A stretch of DNA of 64,000 nt from BJ22 sp021298375 (GCA_046343015.1 JBKDOL010000076.1:47768-111767); one strand, 5' to 3'; numbered from the stretch's first letter, positions 8,795 to 18,029 are shown. The notes: generated by a model not told the origin, from the sequence alone. Made by a program: numbers and translations.

Positions 8795-9316
8795 TTAAAA
8801 ATTCTGCATGATCAATCGCCGCAGGCGCTGTCGCGCCTTGAGCAAGCGGTACTCAATCGTTTTGACCTTCGCTCCGGTGTGCCGGGCCAGTTCTTCGTAC
8901 GTCCAGTTCTCGGTGTACTTCAACAACAGGATTTCCCGATCCCGAGGCTTCAGTTTGGCCAGAGCCCGCTGGACGTCCGCTTTCTGCTCGCTGGCCACGA
9001 TCCATTCAAGGGGCGAGGTTTCGCGGTCGGCAGTCGGCTCCTGCTCGGCGAGGAGCGGTTGCCACTGCCGTCGCTTGGTGCGGCGGTGGAAATTAATCGC
9101 CTGCCGAACGGTCAATCGATATAGCCATGGCGCGACTTTGCCCGGATTGGTCGGTCGTGACGACTGGCGGAGAACCGCGACCGCAACTTCCTGCAGCAAG
9201 TCATCCGCCGCGTGCGCATCGCCGACGCGCGAGCGGAGAACCTTGAGCATCCAGGTGCGGTTGCGCTCCAATTCCTCGGTCCAGTCGATCGTCGCTGCTG
9301 TGGCCGTGTCCAGCAT
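8795..9316 (-). CDS. ECF-family RNA polymerase sigma factor
   Basis: The 173-residue product has region 2 ('AADDLLQEVAVAVLRQ', about 37-52, then 'WLYRLTVRQAINFHRRTKRR') and region 4 ('LKPRDREILLLKYTENWTYEEL' followed by the helix-turn-helix 'KVKTIEYRLLKARQRLRRL'). An alternative start at 9406 would add 30 non-conserved residues. The ATG at 9316 is preferred from typical ECF length, although neither start has a clear ribosome binding site. It heads an operon with the membrane anti-sigma and the PDZ protein, suggesting regulation by an envelope signal. Confidence 0.92.
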   Translation of the reverse strand: MLDTATAATIDWTEELERNRTWMLKVLRSRVGDAHAADDLLQEVAVAVLRQSSRPTNPGKVAPWLYRLTVRQAINFHRRTKRRQWQPLLAEQEPTADRETSPLEWIVASEQKADVQRALAKLKPRDREILLLKYTENWTYEELARHTGAKVKTIEYRLLKARQRLRRLIMQNF

Positions 9317-9570
9317 GGTTCGTGTTCTGTGGTTTGCTCTTTGCTCCGCCCCGATAGTCGCTCTGGCTGGCGGGGACCCCAGAATTTTTCCGAAATTCCC
9401 TGACAAAGGCTACCCCAGCCAAAAACAGGCGGCTTTTGCCGAAATTGACGAGCTAGCGGTCCAGCCAGTCCATCGGTAACAATTGCGGAGGAGCTTTTCT
9501 TTGGCTCTCCGTCGCCATGCCTCCGAACCGGGGTAAAACGGTTCCTGACACCTTTTTTAGTGTGGATTGA

Positions 9571-11124
9571 ATGCTTGAGGTCGTGCTCTCCCAGCCGCTT
9601 GATTGGTCCCTGCTCCGGCGTCAGTACGAGTTCGGCGCGAGCCTGCAGGTCGATGCCTTGGCTGAGCAACGGGTCGAAAAAAGTTCCCAGGCACTGCAGC
9701 GGGTCCTGGCCAGCGGGCGAACAGTCTACGGAATCAACACCGGCTTCGGGCTGCTCGCGGAAAAGCGAATCTCAAACGCCGACTTGGCTCAACTCCAAAC
9801 CAACCTCGTCCTCTCGCACGCCTGCGGCACCGGGCCGGCTTTAGACGAAGGTGTCGTTCGCCTTGTGCTGTTGATGAAGTTGCACTCCCTGGCGCAAGGC
9901 TACTCCGGCGTCCGCTTGGTGGTTCTCAAGCACCTGGCCAGGCTGCTCGAGGCCAATGCCCTGCCCGTGATCCCGGCGCAGGGATCCGTCGGAGCGAGCG
10001 GCGATCTTGCGCCCCTGGCGCACCTCTCCGCGGCTCTCTTGGGGGTAGGCGAAATTGCAATCCAAGGCCAGCGATTGCCGGCTGACGCGGCGCTGCAGCG
10101 GATTGGCTTGCCGACGCTCGAGTTGGAGGCCAAAGAGGGACTCGCCCTGCTCAATGGGACTCAAGTCAGCACTGCACTGGCGGTCGCCGGTTGGCTGGAG
10201 ACCGAGAAGCTGTTTGCCGCGGCACTGGTGGCCGGGGCCCTGAGCGTCGATGCGGCGATGGGCAGCGATACGCCTTTTGATCCGCGGATTCACCAGGTCC
10301 GCCGGCATCGTGGCCAGCGGGAATGCGCGGCCGCCTATCGCCAACTTCTGGCCGATTCGGCGATCCGCGCCAGCCATGTGGATTGCTCGCGGGTTCAGGA
10401 TCCCTACTCGCTGCGCTGCCAGCCGCAAGTCATGGGCGCAGTCCTCGACCAATTGCGATATGTAGCCACCCAGCTGCTCAACGAAGCCAACAGCGTAACC
10501 GACAACCCGCTGCTGTTTGGCGAGAGCGGCGAAAGCCTCTCGGGCGGGAACTTTCACGCCGAGCCAGTCGCGCTGGCTGCGGATGCGTTGGCGACAGCAA
10601 TTGCCGAAGTCGGCTCGTTGAGCGAACGCCGGGTTGCCCTGCTGATCGATCGGCACCTCAGTGGACTCCCGCCCTTTCTGGTCGAAAACGGCGGACTGAA
10701 TTCCGGGTTCATGATCGCGCAGGTGACTGCCGCAGCCCTCGTTTCCGAAAACAAGCTGCTCGCTCATCCGGCCTCGGTCGATAGTCTCCCGACTTCGGCC
10801 AACCAGGAAGACCACGTCAGCATGGCGACCCACGCCGCCCGAAGGACTCTGGCGATGGCCCGGAATGCAGCCACGGTGGTTGCGATCGAGCTCCTGGCGG
10901 CCGCGCAGGGAATCGATTTCCGCCGTCCACTGCAGACCTCACCGCGGCTGCTGGCGGCCCATGCGGCAATTCGCCAGCGCGTGCCCTTCTATGCTCAGGA
11001 CCGTTACTTCTCCCCCGATATTCAAGCGATTCTGGAACTGGTCGAAGCGGGCTGGTTCCGCGACCGCTGCGGGCTTTCCCTGTTGCAACCCGCTGGGGAG
11101 TTTGAGCCCGATGCATGCGTCTGA
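9571..11124 (+). CDS. hutH: Histidine ammonia-lyase
   Basis: This enzyme deaminates L-histidine to trans-urocanate. The 517-residue length is normal for the family. The Ala142-Ser143-Gly144 triad in 'GSVGASGDLAPLAH' would cyclise into the MIO cofactor. Other family blocks are 'TVYGINTGFG' (52-60), 'EGLALLNGTQ', 'QDPYSLRCQPQVMGA', 'SVTDNPL' and 'GNFHAEPVA'. No hutU, hutI or hutG is adjacent, so the rest of histidine degradation must be elsewhere. The next gene overlaps its 3' end by 14 bp. Confidence 0.95.
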   Translation: MLEVVLSQPLDWSLLRRQYEFGASLQVDALAEQRVEKSSQALQRVLASGRTVYGINTGFGLLAEKRISNADLAQLQTNLVLSHACGTGPALDEGVVRLVLLMKLHSLAQGYSGVRLVVLKHLARLLEANALPVIPAQGSVGASGDLAPLAHLSAALLGVGEIAIQGQRLPADAALQRIGLPTLELEAKEGLALLNGTQVSTALAVAGWLETEKLFAAALVAGALSVDAAMGSDTPFDPRIHQVRRHRGQRECAAAYRQLLADSAIRASHVDCSRVQDPYSLRCQPQVMGAVLDQLRYVATQLLNEANSVTDNPLLFGESGESLSGGNFHAEPVALAADALATAIAEVGSLSERRVALLIDRHLSGLPPFLVENGGLNSGFMIAQVTAAALVSENKLLAHPASVDSLPTSANQEDHVSMATHAARRTLAMARNAATVVAIELLAAAQGIDFRRPLQTSPRLLAAHAAIRQRVPFYAQDRYFSPDIQAILELVEAGWFRDRCGLSLLQPAGEFEPDACV

Positions 11125-11674
11125 TCGGCAAGCTTGCGATCTCGATTCCCAGAACTGCCCGACGACCTGGGCTCCGCTGCAAGGTTACGAACGCCCCAGG
11201 TTCGACCTCAATTTTTTCGCGCTGCTCGTCGGGTTGGCTGCCTTCTGGGTAGCGTTGGCCCCGTGGCTGACTTGGCACTCGCTGGGGGTGCTCGCTGTCT
11301 TCCTGTTGACCTTTTTGTTTGGCTGTTGGCGGACGCGCTGGGCGACCTTGGCGATTGCCCCTTCGATGGTGATTCCCTACGCCTGGATTTTTTTCAATCA
11401 GGTTCATCCCTGGAATGACTACCGCCGGCAATGGCTGGCGCAGCTGTTTGAATTGCCCGGCGTGATCACGCCAATCGTTGCCCGGGCCCAGGGAGGCTCT
11501 GGCGGGGCGCTCCAGGATGGGCTCACTGCGGCCGTTACCGCAGCGCTGCTCTTTCTGCTCCTGGTGACCGGAGCGAGAATCAACCGCCAGTGGCTGCTGG
11601 CGATGACCTTTCTCAGTTTGAACCTGAACCTGCTCAACAGCCTCGTGGCTTGGGGAATTTACAAGCAAGGTTGA
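11111..11674 (+). CDS. Small multi-pass membrane protein, hypothetical
   Basis: The 187-residue product has four hydrophobic segments: 'FFALLVGLAAFWVALAPWL', the next 'VLAVFLLTFLFG', a more amphipathic central one, and 'TAAVTAALLFLLLVTG'. There is no signature I recognise. It overlaps hutH by 14 bp and could be translationally coupled; GGGGAG lies 10 bp before the ATG. The same frame is open well upstream inside hutH, but that portion is a shadow. A 12-bp palindrome TTCCCGCGGGAA follows at 11689-11700. Confidence 0.65.
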   Translation: MHASDRQACDLDSQNCPTTWAPLQGYERPRFDLNFFALLVGLAAFWVALAPWLTWHSLGVLAVFLLTFLFGCWRTRWATLAIAPSMVIPYAWIFFNQVHPWNDYRRQWLAQLFELPGVITPIVARAQGGSGGALQDGLTAAVTAALLFLLLVTGARINRQWLLAMTFLSLNLNLLNSLVAWGIYKQG

Positions 11675-11849
11675 CGGTCGGGTCGTCATTCCCGCGGGAA
11701 AACGGTCCCCTTGGTTGCCGTTTTTGCCGGCCCCCGCCTCGATGATTGGTTCCGATTGACATTCACTTCAGCCCACCGACAATCAAGGTACCTTTGGCGA
11801 TTTCCAGGCCCCAACCAGGCTCCGCCAATACCCGTTCGAATCCCTCTGC

Positions 11850-13118
11850 ATGAACCCGACGCATATCATGAGCCAGCTTGCCCTGCACGATCCCGAAATC
11901 AATGAACTTGTCCAACTCGAAGCTCAGCGGCAGCACGAGGGACTGGAAATGATCGCCAGCGAGAATTACACCAGCCCGGCCGTCATGGAAGCAGTTGGCA
12001 GCGTGTTGACCAACAAGTATGCCGAGGGCTACCCGGGCAAGCGTTACTACGGTGGCTGTGAGGTGGTCGACCGGGTTGAGGAGATTGCGATTGCCCGCGC
12101 AAGAAAGCTCTTCGGGGCAGAGTTTGCCAATGTGCAGCCACACAGTGGCAGCCAAGCCAACCAAGCCGTGTATCTGACCTTGGTCAAACCGGGCGACGTG
12201 GTCTTGGCGCTCGACCTGGCTCACGGTGGTCACCTGACCCACGGCATGAAGTTGAACATGTCCGGACAGCTCTATCAGTTCCATCATTACGGAGTGACCC
12301 CGGATACGCAGCGGATCGACTTCGACCAAGTGGCCCGCTTGGCCCGGGAACACAAACCGAAAATGATCATTGCCGGTGCGAGTGCTTACCCCCGCGAAAT
12401 CCCCCACGATCGCTTCAAGGAGATTGCCGACGAGGTGGGTGCGAAGTTGTTCGTCGACATGGCGCACTACGCGGGCCTGGTTGCCGCCGGTTTGCACCAC
12501 AACCCGGTGGAAGTAGCCGATGTCGTCACCACGACAACCCACAAGACACTGCGAGGTCCCCGAGCCGGTTTGATTCTGGCACGTGAGGAGTACGCCAAAG
12601 ACCTCAACCGGAGCGTTTTTCCCGGTTGCCAGGGCGGTCCGCTGATGCATGCCGTTGCCGGAAAGGCCGTGTGCTTTGGCGAAGCCCTGCGACCCGAGTT
12701 TCGGACCTATGCCGAGAACGTGATTCGCAACGCCCAAACGCTGGCGGCGACGTTGGTCGCCGGTGGCTTGCGACTCGCCACTGGGGGAACCGACAACCAT
12801 TTGATGCTGGTCGACGTCACCCCTTTTGGCATCGGCGGCAAGATTGCCGAGGAAACGCTGGGCAGCTGCGGGATCACGATCAACAAGAACATGATTCCCT
12901 TTGATACGCGCAAGCCAATGGACCCCAGCGGAATTCGGATCGGCACTCCGGCGCTGACTACCCGGGGCATGGGCACCGAGCAGATGCGCGAAGTCGGCAA
13001 GTGGATCCTCAAGGCCCTCAAGTCGGCTGGCGACAAACAGGCATTGGCTGAAGTCCGCCAGGAAGTGCTGAGTCTCTGTCAGCACTATCCCGTCCCGGCG
13101 ATGTGCGTCACGGTTTAA
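11850..13118 (+). CDS. glyA: Serine hydroxymethyltransferase
   Basis: This PLP enzyme converts serine plus THF to glycine plus 5,10-methylene-THF, the substrate of FolD. The 422-residue protein shows 'EGLEMIASENYTSPAV', 'TNKYAEGYPGKRYYGGCE', 'HSGSQAN', and the PLP lysine Lys232 in 'TTTTHKTLRGPRAG'. It ends with the typical 'GIRIGTPALTTRGM' block. A second ATG at 11868 would give a product six residues shorter. Neither start has a strong ribosome binding site, so the N-terminus is open by six residues. Confidence 0.97.
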   Translation: MNPTHIMSQLALHDPEINELVQLEAQRQHEGLEMIASENYTSPAVMEAVGSVLTNKYAEGYPGKRYYGGCEVVDRVEEIAIARARKLFGAEFANVQPHSGSQANQAVYLTLVKPGDVVLALDLAHGGHLTHGMKLNMSGQLYQFHHYGVTPDTQRIDFDQVARLAREHKPKMIIAGASAYPREIPHDRFKEIADEVGAKLFVDMAHYAGLVAAGLHHNPVEVADVVTTTTHKTLRGPRAGLILAREEYAKDLNRSVFPGCQGGPLMHAVAGKAVCFGEALRPEFRTYAENVIRNAQTLAATLVAGGLRLATGGTDNHLMLVDVTPFGIGGKIAEETLGSCGITINKNMIPFDTRKPMDPSGIRIGTPALTTRGMGTEQMREVGKWILKALKSAGDKQALAEVRQEVLSLCQHYPVPAMCVTV

Positions 13119-13128
13119 GTCTGGTCCT

Positions 13129-13143
13129 GTCCGGCAGCCGGAC
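13129..13143. terminator. Hairpin between convergent glyA and the methyltransferase gene
   Basis: GTCCGG-CAG-CCGGAC forms a compact 6-bp stem 10 bp after the glyA stop. There is no T-run. A second, weaker inverted repeat (CGAGCG...CGCTCG) lies at 13165-13193. The position between convergent genes suits termination in either direction. Confidence 0.5.
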
Positions 13144-13247
13144 GCAGGCCTCGCTTGGCCCCAACGAGCGGTAAACGCTGGGTTAATCGCTCGGTTTAGC
13201 GCTGGGGTCAACCTGCGGCGGGGCGTTTTCCCGGCCAGCCCGCCCGC

Positions 13248-14222
13248 TCAAGCCTTTTTCTCCAACAAGGCGAAGTAGAAAGCGTCATGGGCGTTCGTCG
13301 GCAGGATCCGTCGAGTCCGCTCACAGGCTGCGGGGAACTCAGTCCCGGCAAACTTGCCCAAGCCGACTTGGGAATGAGGAAGCCACTCCGGCAGTTCGAG
13401 CACTTCCGCGGCTGCCCCCTGCTCTTCCAGCAAGCCGGCGACGATTGCTTCGTTTTCTTCCGGAGCAAAAGTACAGGTGCAGTACAGCAACCGGCCACCG
13501 GGGCGCAGCGCCCCCCACGCGGAACGAATCAGCCCAAACTGCTTGCGGGCCGATTCCCGAATCTTGCGCGGACTCCAAAACTGAAAGCTCTCGGGCTGGC
13601 CCAACTGAAAGCGGGACTCGGCGGAGCAGGGAGCATCCAGCAGCACGCGATCAAACCGCGGACCCGTCTTGCGAGCTACGGTCCGGCCGTCAGTGAGATA
13701 AGTGTGGGCAATCGACACGCCCAATCGCTTTAAATTGGCTTGCAGGCGGAAGAATCGGTCGCGAATGGGTTCCACCACGGAAAGCCAGCCTTGATTCTGC
13801 ATCAGGGCCGCCAAGTGCGAGCTTTTTCCACCCGGGGCGGCGGCCAAGTCGAGAATCTGTTCGCCCGGTTGCGGCTCGAGCAACAGGGCTGCAAGTTGGC
13901 TGCTCAGGCTCTGGACATACAGCTCCCCCCGGTTGGCTGGACCAGAATGCGTCAGCCGTTCCCGGTCCGCCATCGCTACCGTGAAGGCCGTTTCGGACCA
14001 GCTGACGGGCTGCGCCTGCAGGCCCTCCGCAGCGAGTTGGCTCAGAACCTCGTTCGGAGCGGAGCGCAGGGTATTGACCCGGAAAGCAGGTTGCCGCGGG
14101 AATTGGAACGACTCCAAAACCTGCTCCCAATCCGCTTCCCTGACGATCTCATGCAGGCGTTGAATAAACTCGGCGGGAAGTTCCACAGCAAGGTTCCGGC
14201 GAGCGATCAAAAGCGGCGACAA
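13248..14222 (-). CDS. RsmB/NOP-family (RsmF-like) RNA m5C methyltransferase
   Basis: The 324-residue enzyme would methylate cytosine C5 in rRNA or tRNA using SAM. It contains the N-terminal 'FRVNTLR' block, SAM motif I 'ILDLAAAPGGKSSHLAALM' (about 120-138), motif IV 'VLLDAPCSAESRF' with the Pro-Cys release cysteine, and motif VI 'LLYCTCTFAPEENE' with the catalytic Thr-Cys. It ends in 'DAFYFALLEK'. There is no C-terminal PUA-like extension as in E. coli RsmF, and the substrate is not determined. It is followed after 25 bp by the start of convergent DNA and preceded by no co-directional partner. Confidence 0.9.
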   Translation of the reverse strand: MSPLLIARRNLAVELPAEFIQRLHEIVREADWEQVLESFQFPRQPAFRVNTLRSAPNEVLSQLAAEGLQAQPVSWSETAFTVAMADRERLTHSGPANRGELYVQSLSSQLAALLLEPQPGEQILDLAAAPGGKSSHLAALMQNQGWLSVVEPIRDRFFRLQANLKRLGVSIAHTYLTDGRTVARKTGPRFDRVLLDAPCSAESRFQLGQPESFQFWSPRKIRESARKQFGLIRSAWGALRPGGRLLYCTCTFAPEENEAIVAGLLEEQGAAAEVLELPEWLPHSQVGLGKFAGTEFPAACERTRRILPTNAHDAFYFALLEKKA

Positions 14223-14254
14223 ACGGGGCTGGCCCGCGCGGCGAAGAGGAAGGC

Positions 14255-14818
14255 CTAAACGTTGACGGAGAGGAGAGCCTGAAAATGCGGCGATTCGCGA
14301 ACCAGGTCGAAGTCGGGTTCCGTGGCGACCCGGTCGCGATACTTGCCATCCAAATCGAAGGCAATCGCCAACTCGCGGACCGTCTGGGTGACATTGCCGG
14401 TCAGCGCCCAGTAGCAGGCGAGGTTGTAATGCGAAATCGCCGTCTCTGGTTCGACTGCGACCGCTTCCTGGAGAGCCTTGATCGCAAGGTCAATCCGGTC
14501 CACCCGCTTGTAGCACCACCCCAGAGCGAGCAAGGCATGGAGGTTTTCCGAGTCGAGCCGGGTCGATTGCTCGAAACAGTCGACCGCTTCCTGGTAGCGG
14601 CCCGCCAGGCGGTGAGCCTGGCCTTTGAGGAACAGGATGTGCGGCTTGAAGCCCTGCGGATTGGAGATTTCCGAGAGGCATTCAATAGCGCGATCCGCCA
14701 GACGGACGCGAAGATTCGGGTCGAGTTGCCAGCGGTCCTCAAACAACGAAATCAGCTCGAGATATCCCTCGGCCTCCCTGATGTTCTGTTTTCGGCGGAC
14801 GCGTTCGACGCTGGTCAT
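14255..14818 (-). CDS. Tetratricopeptide-repeat protein
   Basis: The 187-residue product has about three TPR units in its second half ('LFLKGQAHRLAGRYQEAVDCFEQS', 'ALLALGWCYKRVDRIDLAIKALQEA', 'HYNLACYWALTGNV'). It ends with a conserved-looking 'EPDFDLVRESPHFQALL' block of the TPR end-of-group type. The open frame continues upstream to 14995, but the extra 59 residues are proline-rich and non-repetitive. The ATG at 14818 ('MTSVERVRRKQNIREAEGYL') is preferred. It is a cytoplasmic scaffold protein by fold; partners are unknown. Confidence 0.8.
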   Translation of the reverse strand: MTSVERVRRKQNIREAEGYLELISLFEDRWQLDPNLRVRLADRAIECLSEISNPQGFKPHILFLKGQAHRLAGRYQEAVDCFEQSTRLDSENLHALLALGWCYKRVDRIDLAIKALQEAVAVEPETAISHYNLACYWALTGNVTQTVRELAIAFDLDGKYRDRVATEPDFDLVRESPHFQALLSVNV

Positions 14819-15393
14819 GTTTCTTTTGGCTGGCAGGGCAAGTCCGCCGGATACGAGTGGGGGCCACTTTTCCGGCCGGGATTGCCGCGATTTGTTCTGA
14901 GGCGGGGGAGCGGCTGGCAGCTCATCCTCGCTGAAGTTTCTGGCTTCAACCGGTTTTTGGTTTGGCCAAGCTTCCTGTTCTGCTCCGGCGAACAAAACGT
15001 TGTCTTTCGGATTGAACAGGCTCGCTATTGAATTTTACGCCGCGCTGGAGAGCGGACTAAAGATCCTTCGGCTACAGTTTGAAGGTTTGTTCAAACCGTT
15101 CCAGCTGCAACGATTGCATCGGCGGCGACTGGTTGTTGGGGAACCGTCGCTTTGCGAGGGACTCGCGCGTCGCGCTGCACAGCCGGTTTCATATTTGCCG
15201 CTTGTGGTTTTTTGTCAACGCCAGTCTCCACTGCGACGCTGCGGAAACACCACAGGTTCGCGAAAACACTGCAGGATTCCCGCGGATTGAGCCCGTTTTT
15301 GACTGCGGAACAGGTTTTGCCTCTGGGAGAAATTCACTGCTTCAAGGTGGTCTTGAAACAGCTTGAGTCTCCCCTTGCCAAAACGGTCATCCA
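14819..15393. other. 575-bp gap between divergent genes
   Basis: This stretch separates the minus-strand TPR gene and the plus-strand small membrane protein. Open frames here lack ribosome binding sites and coding-like composition. No hairpin, repeat or RNA gene stood out. It should contain the promoters of both flanking genes. Confidence 0.5.
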
Positions 15394-15747
15394 ATGCAGG
15401 CGGTTTGTCGGATCACCATCCTCTGTTTGTCAGTTCTCGTAGTTGCCTTCGCCTTGAACGCAACTTGGAATCAGCCATCCGCCGATGAGTCCAAGTCCGT
15501 CAGCTCCGAAGCGTCCGAAACACCCTGGCGTTACACCAAGTACGGCTGGCAGGACCTCCGCGATTGGCGCAACGTTCAAGCCGAAGTCGAACCCGCCCCG
15601 CCGGCGATTCATCCGCTCGCCATTGCCTTGGGAGTCTTAATGCTGTCGCTGGGGGCAATGATTTGGATTGGGGACAAAGAACCGGAGGAAAAGCCGATCA
15701 TGGCCGAACTCCGCCGTCAGCGATTGTTGAACATGGTTAGGCGCTAG
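15394..15747 (+). CDS. Small membrane protein, hypothetical
   Basis: The 117-residue product has an N-terminal hydrophobic segment ('ITILCLSVLVVAFAL'), a Ser/Glu-rich periplasmic stretch with 'WRYTKYGWQDLRDW', a second membrane helix ('PLAIALGVLMLSLGAMIWI'), and a basic cytoplasmic tail. Topology by positive charge is N-in, C-in with an outside loop of about 50 residues. No family was recognised and no clear ribosome binding site is seen. It converges on mqnE. Confidence 0.6.
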   Translation: MQAVCRITILCLSVLVVAFALNATWNQPSADESKSVSSEASETPWRYTKYGWQDLRDWRNVQAEVEPAPPAIHPLAIALGVLMLSLGAMIWIGDKEPEEKPIMAELRRQRLLNMVRR

Positions 15748-15853
15748 GTAGCTCCGGCCCTGCTGGTTCACGGGGGTCGGCCGTCGAACTTATCAGGGCA
15801 CCATCGGAATGGATCCGGCAAGCACTCGGCAGCAGTCCGGGCGACAGTTTCGG

Positions 15854-17005
15854 TCAGGAGCCAACGCCGACAGGCACTTGTTCTCCCACGGTCCACTGGG
15901 ATGGAGTCGCCGGATCGCGAAGGACTCGACGATACAGGGTGTCGCGCTCGACCGGTTCCCGACCCGCCTCGCGGATCAGGTGCTCGATTCGTTCCACGGA
16001 AAGGAACTCCGGAGTCGTGGCGCCAGCATCGTGATAAATCAGTTCATGGCGAACTGTGCCATCGAGGTCATCGGCTCCGTAGGACAACGCGGTCTGGGCG
16101 GTGCCAATCCCGAGCATGATCCAGTAAGCCTTGATGTGCGGGATGTTGTCCAGCATCAGGCGACTGATGGCCATTGTCCGCAGGTCCATCAGCGAAGAGG
16201 GCTTGGGGATATGACTCAGTCCGGTGTTTTCCGGGTGGAAGGCGAGCGGAATAAACGTCTGGAAGCCGCCCGTTTCATCCTGCAATTCCCGCAGCCGGAT
16301 CAGGTGGTCGATCCGGTGCAGCGGCTTCTCAACGTGTCCATAAAGCATCGTGCAATTGGATTTGATGCCCAGGCGATGGGCCGTGCGGTGGATGTTCAGC
16401 CAATTGCTGCCGTCGGCCTTGTGCTCGCAGATTTGATCGCGAACCTCGGGATGGAAGATTTCCGCGCCGCCACCGGGGAGACTCCCCAGTCCGGCATCGA
16501 GCAATTGCCGCAGGACCCATTCGGTTGATTGCTTGGTGAGAAACTCAAACCAGTTCAGTTCGACAGCGGTCCAGCCCTTGAGATGCAGGGTTGGAAAATG
16601 GTCGTGCAGGAGCTTGATCAGGTTGAGGTACCAGTCAAATTTTCGCTGGTGGTGCAAACCGCCAACGATATGCATTTCGGTGCAGCCATTCTCGACCGCC
16701 TCGCGTCCCCGCTCCAGCACCTGTTCGTCGCTCATGATGTAGCCCTTGGGGCTGCGAAGGTCGGAGCGAAACGCGCAGAACACGCAGCGATAGACGCAGA
16801 TGTTGGTGGCGTTCAGGTGGGTGTTGATGTTGTAGTAGCCGAAGTTGCCGTTGATCCGCTCGCGGACCAGATTCGCGAGTTGCCCAAGGTCGTTGACCGG
16901 GACCTCCGGGTCGTACATCAGCAGGCCGTCATCGAACGACAGTCGCTCTCCGGCTTCTACCTTGTCGCGAATTGCTTTCAGCTTGGGGTCAATCGAGTGA
17001 AGCAT
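15854..17005 (-). CDS. mqnE: Aminofutalosine synthase, radical SAM
   Basis: MqnE joins 3-[(1-carboxyvinyl)oxy]benzoate to SAM, giving 6-amino-6-deoxyfutalosine in the futalosine route to menaquinone. The 383-residue product has the radical-SAM cluster Cys70-x3-Cys74-x2-Cys77 in 'CVYRCVFCAF', preceded by 'NINTHLNATN'. It also has 'EMHIVGGLHH', 'LDAGLGSLPGGGAEIF', 'CTMLYGHVE' and 'FQTFIPLAFHP', all typical of MqnE rather than MqnC. The frame is open 14 codons upstream; the ATG at 17005 ('MLHSIDPKLKAIRDKV') matches the usual N-terminus. It is the last gene of the menaquinone cluster, 103 bp after the prenyltransferase gene. Confidence 0.95.
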   Translation of the reverse strand: MLHSIDPKLKAIRDKVEAGERLSFDDGLLMYDPEVPVNDLGQLANLVRERINGNFGYYNINTHLNATNICVYRCVFCAFRSDLRSPKGYIMSDEQVLERGREAVENGCTEMHIVGGLHHQRKFDWYLNLIKLLHDHFPTLHLKGWTAVELNWFEFLTKQSTEWVLRQLLDAGLGSLPGGGAEIFHPEVRDQICEHKADGSNWLNIHRTAHRLGIKSNCTMLYGHVEKPLHRIDHLIRLRELQDETGGFQTFIPLAFHPENTGLSHIPKPSSLMDLRTMAISRLMLDNIPHIKAYWIMLGIGTAQTALSYGADDLDGTVRHELIYHDAGATTPEFLSVERIEHLIREAGREPVERDTLYRRVLRDPATPSQWTVGEQVPVGVGS

Positions 17006-17108
17006 GGAACAATCAGGGGGAAAAGAGAATCGAAGCGAACGCCTCATGATAGGCGAGAACGGGCTTGGCGACAGGGTGGAAGTTCCCGACCTGCCAAGCC
17101 TTGCCGGC

Positions 17109-18029
17109 TTAAATAACCGTCAGGTCGAGCAGTCCGACAACGAGCAGACCGAGACTGATCACGACATTGACCTGAAAAAAGGCCTGATTGACCCGTGACA
17201 AATCGTCCGCGCGGACGAGGCGGTGCTCGTAAACCAGCAAGCCCGCGATCGCCGCAATCCCCAGTCCCCAGACCCAGTCGAGTCCCAAATCGGGGCCGGC
17301 CACGAGGTAGCCCAGCGGCAACAGGGCGAGCAGGACGACAGTCAGCCCATGGCAGACAGCCGCCAGCCGCAAGGCGCCCGCCAGCCCAAGGGCTGTGGGA
17401 ATGCTCCGCAGCCCGGCTTGCCGATCAAACTCGTAGTCCTGACAGGCGTACAGGGTGTCGAAGCCGGCAACCCAGAACAGCACCGCCAAACCGAGCAAGC
17501 CAGCCGGGAGCAGGTCAGCCGGATTCGAAATGACCTCCTCGCCACGAATGGCAATCCAGGCGCAGACCGGAGCGAGACCCAAGGCCAGCCCCAACCAGAA
17601 TTGGGAGAGGCTCGTGAATCGCTTGGCGTAACTGTAACCCAGCAGCACTGCCAACACCGGAAGTGCAAATAGCAGCGGCAGGTAGTTTGGCCAGAACAGC
17701 CCGGCCCCCATCAGGTAAACGCCGATGGAGAGCCCGAGAAAGCCGCGCACCGAGGACACGGACAAAATCCCCGCCGGAAGGTGTCGCCGAGCCGTTCGCG
17801 GGTTGAGCGCGTCGACATCCCGGTCGACCAAACGGTTGAAGGCCATCGCCGCCGAGCGGGCACCGACCATGGCCACCAGCAGCCCCGCCAGTTGTCGCCA
17901 GGAAAACTGCGGTGCCGCTGTTGCAGGCGCAGTCCAGGCCATCACGGCTGCCAGCAGCGCAAACGGGAGCGCGAACAGCGTGTGGCTGAAACGAATCATC
18001 TCGAGAAAGTGCTTGAGCTGCTGGATCAT
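17109..18029 (-). CDS. mqnP: UbiA-family polyprenyltransferase of menaquinone synthesis (MqnP-like)
   Basis: The 306-residue integral membrane protein has about eight helices and both Asp-rich motifs of the UbiA family: 'NRLVDRDVDALNPRT' near residue 65 and 'CQDYEFDRQAGLRSIP' in the second half. These bind Mg-diphosphate of the polyprenyl donor. The N-terminus 'MIRFSHTLFALPFALLA' is typical of the 4-hydroxybenzoate/naphthoate branch. Its place between ubiX and mqnE makes 1,4-dihydroxy-6-naphthoate the likely acceptor. The symbol rests on that context. Confidence 0.88.
   Translation of the reverse strand: MIQQLKHFLEMIRFSHTLFALPFALLAAVMAWTAPATAAPQFSWRQLAGLLVAMVGARSAAMAFNRLVDRDVDALNPRTARRHLPAGILSVSSVRGFLGLSIGVYLMGAGLFWPNYLPLLFALPVLAVLLGYSYAKRFTSLSQFWLGLALGLAPVCAWIAIRGEEVISNPADLLPAGLLGLAVLFWVAGFDTLYACQDYEFDRQAGLRSIPTALGLAGALRLAAVCHGLTVVLLALLPLGYLVAGPDLGLDWVWGLGIAAIAGLLVYEHRLVRADDLSRVNQAFFQVNVVISLGLLVVGLLDLTVI

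Noticed and set aside
10865..11110. N-terminal extension of the small membrane protein inside hutH.
   Set aside because: It is Arg/Ser/Pro-rich shadow sequence; the membrane protein's own ATG at 11111 has a GGGGAG upstream.
11760..11849. GTTCGAATCCCTCT before glyA looks like a tRNA T-loop and 3' end.
   Set aside because: No matching acceptor stem, anticodon arm or D-arm could be drawn in the preceding 80 bases.
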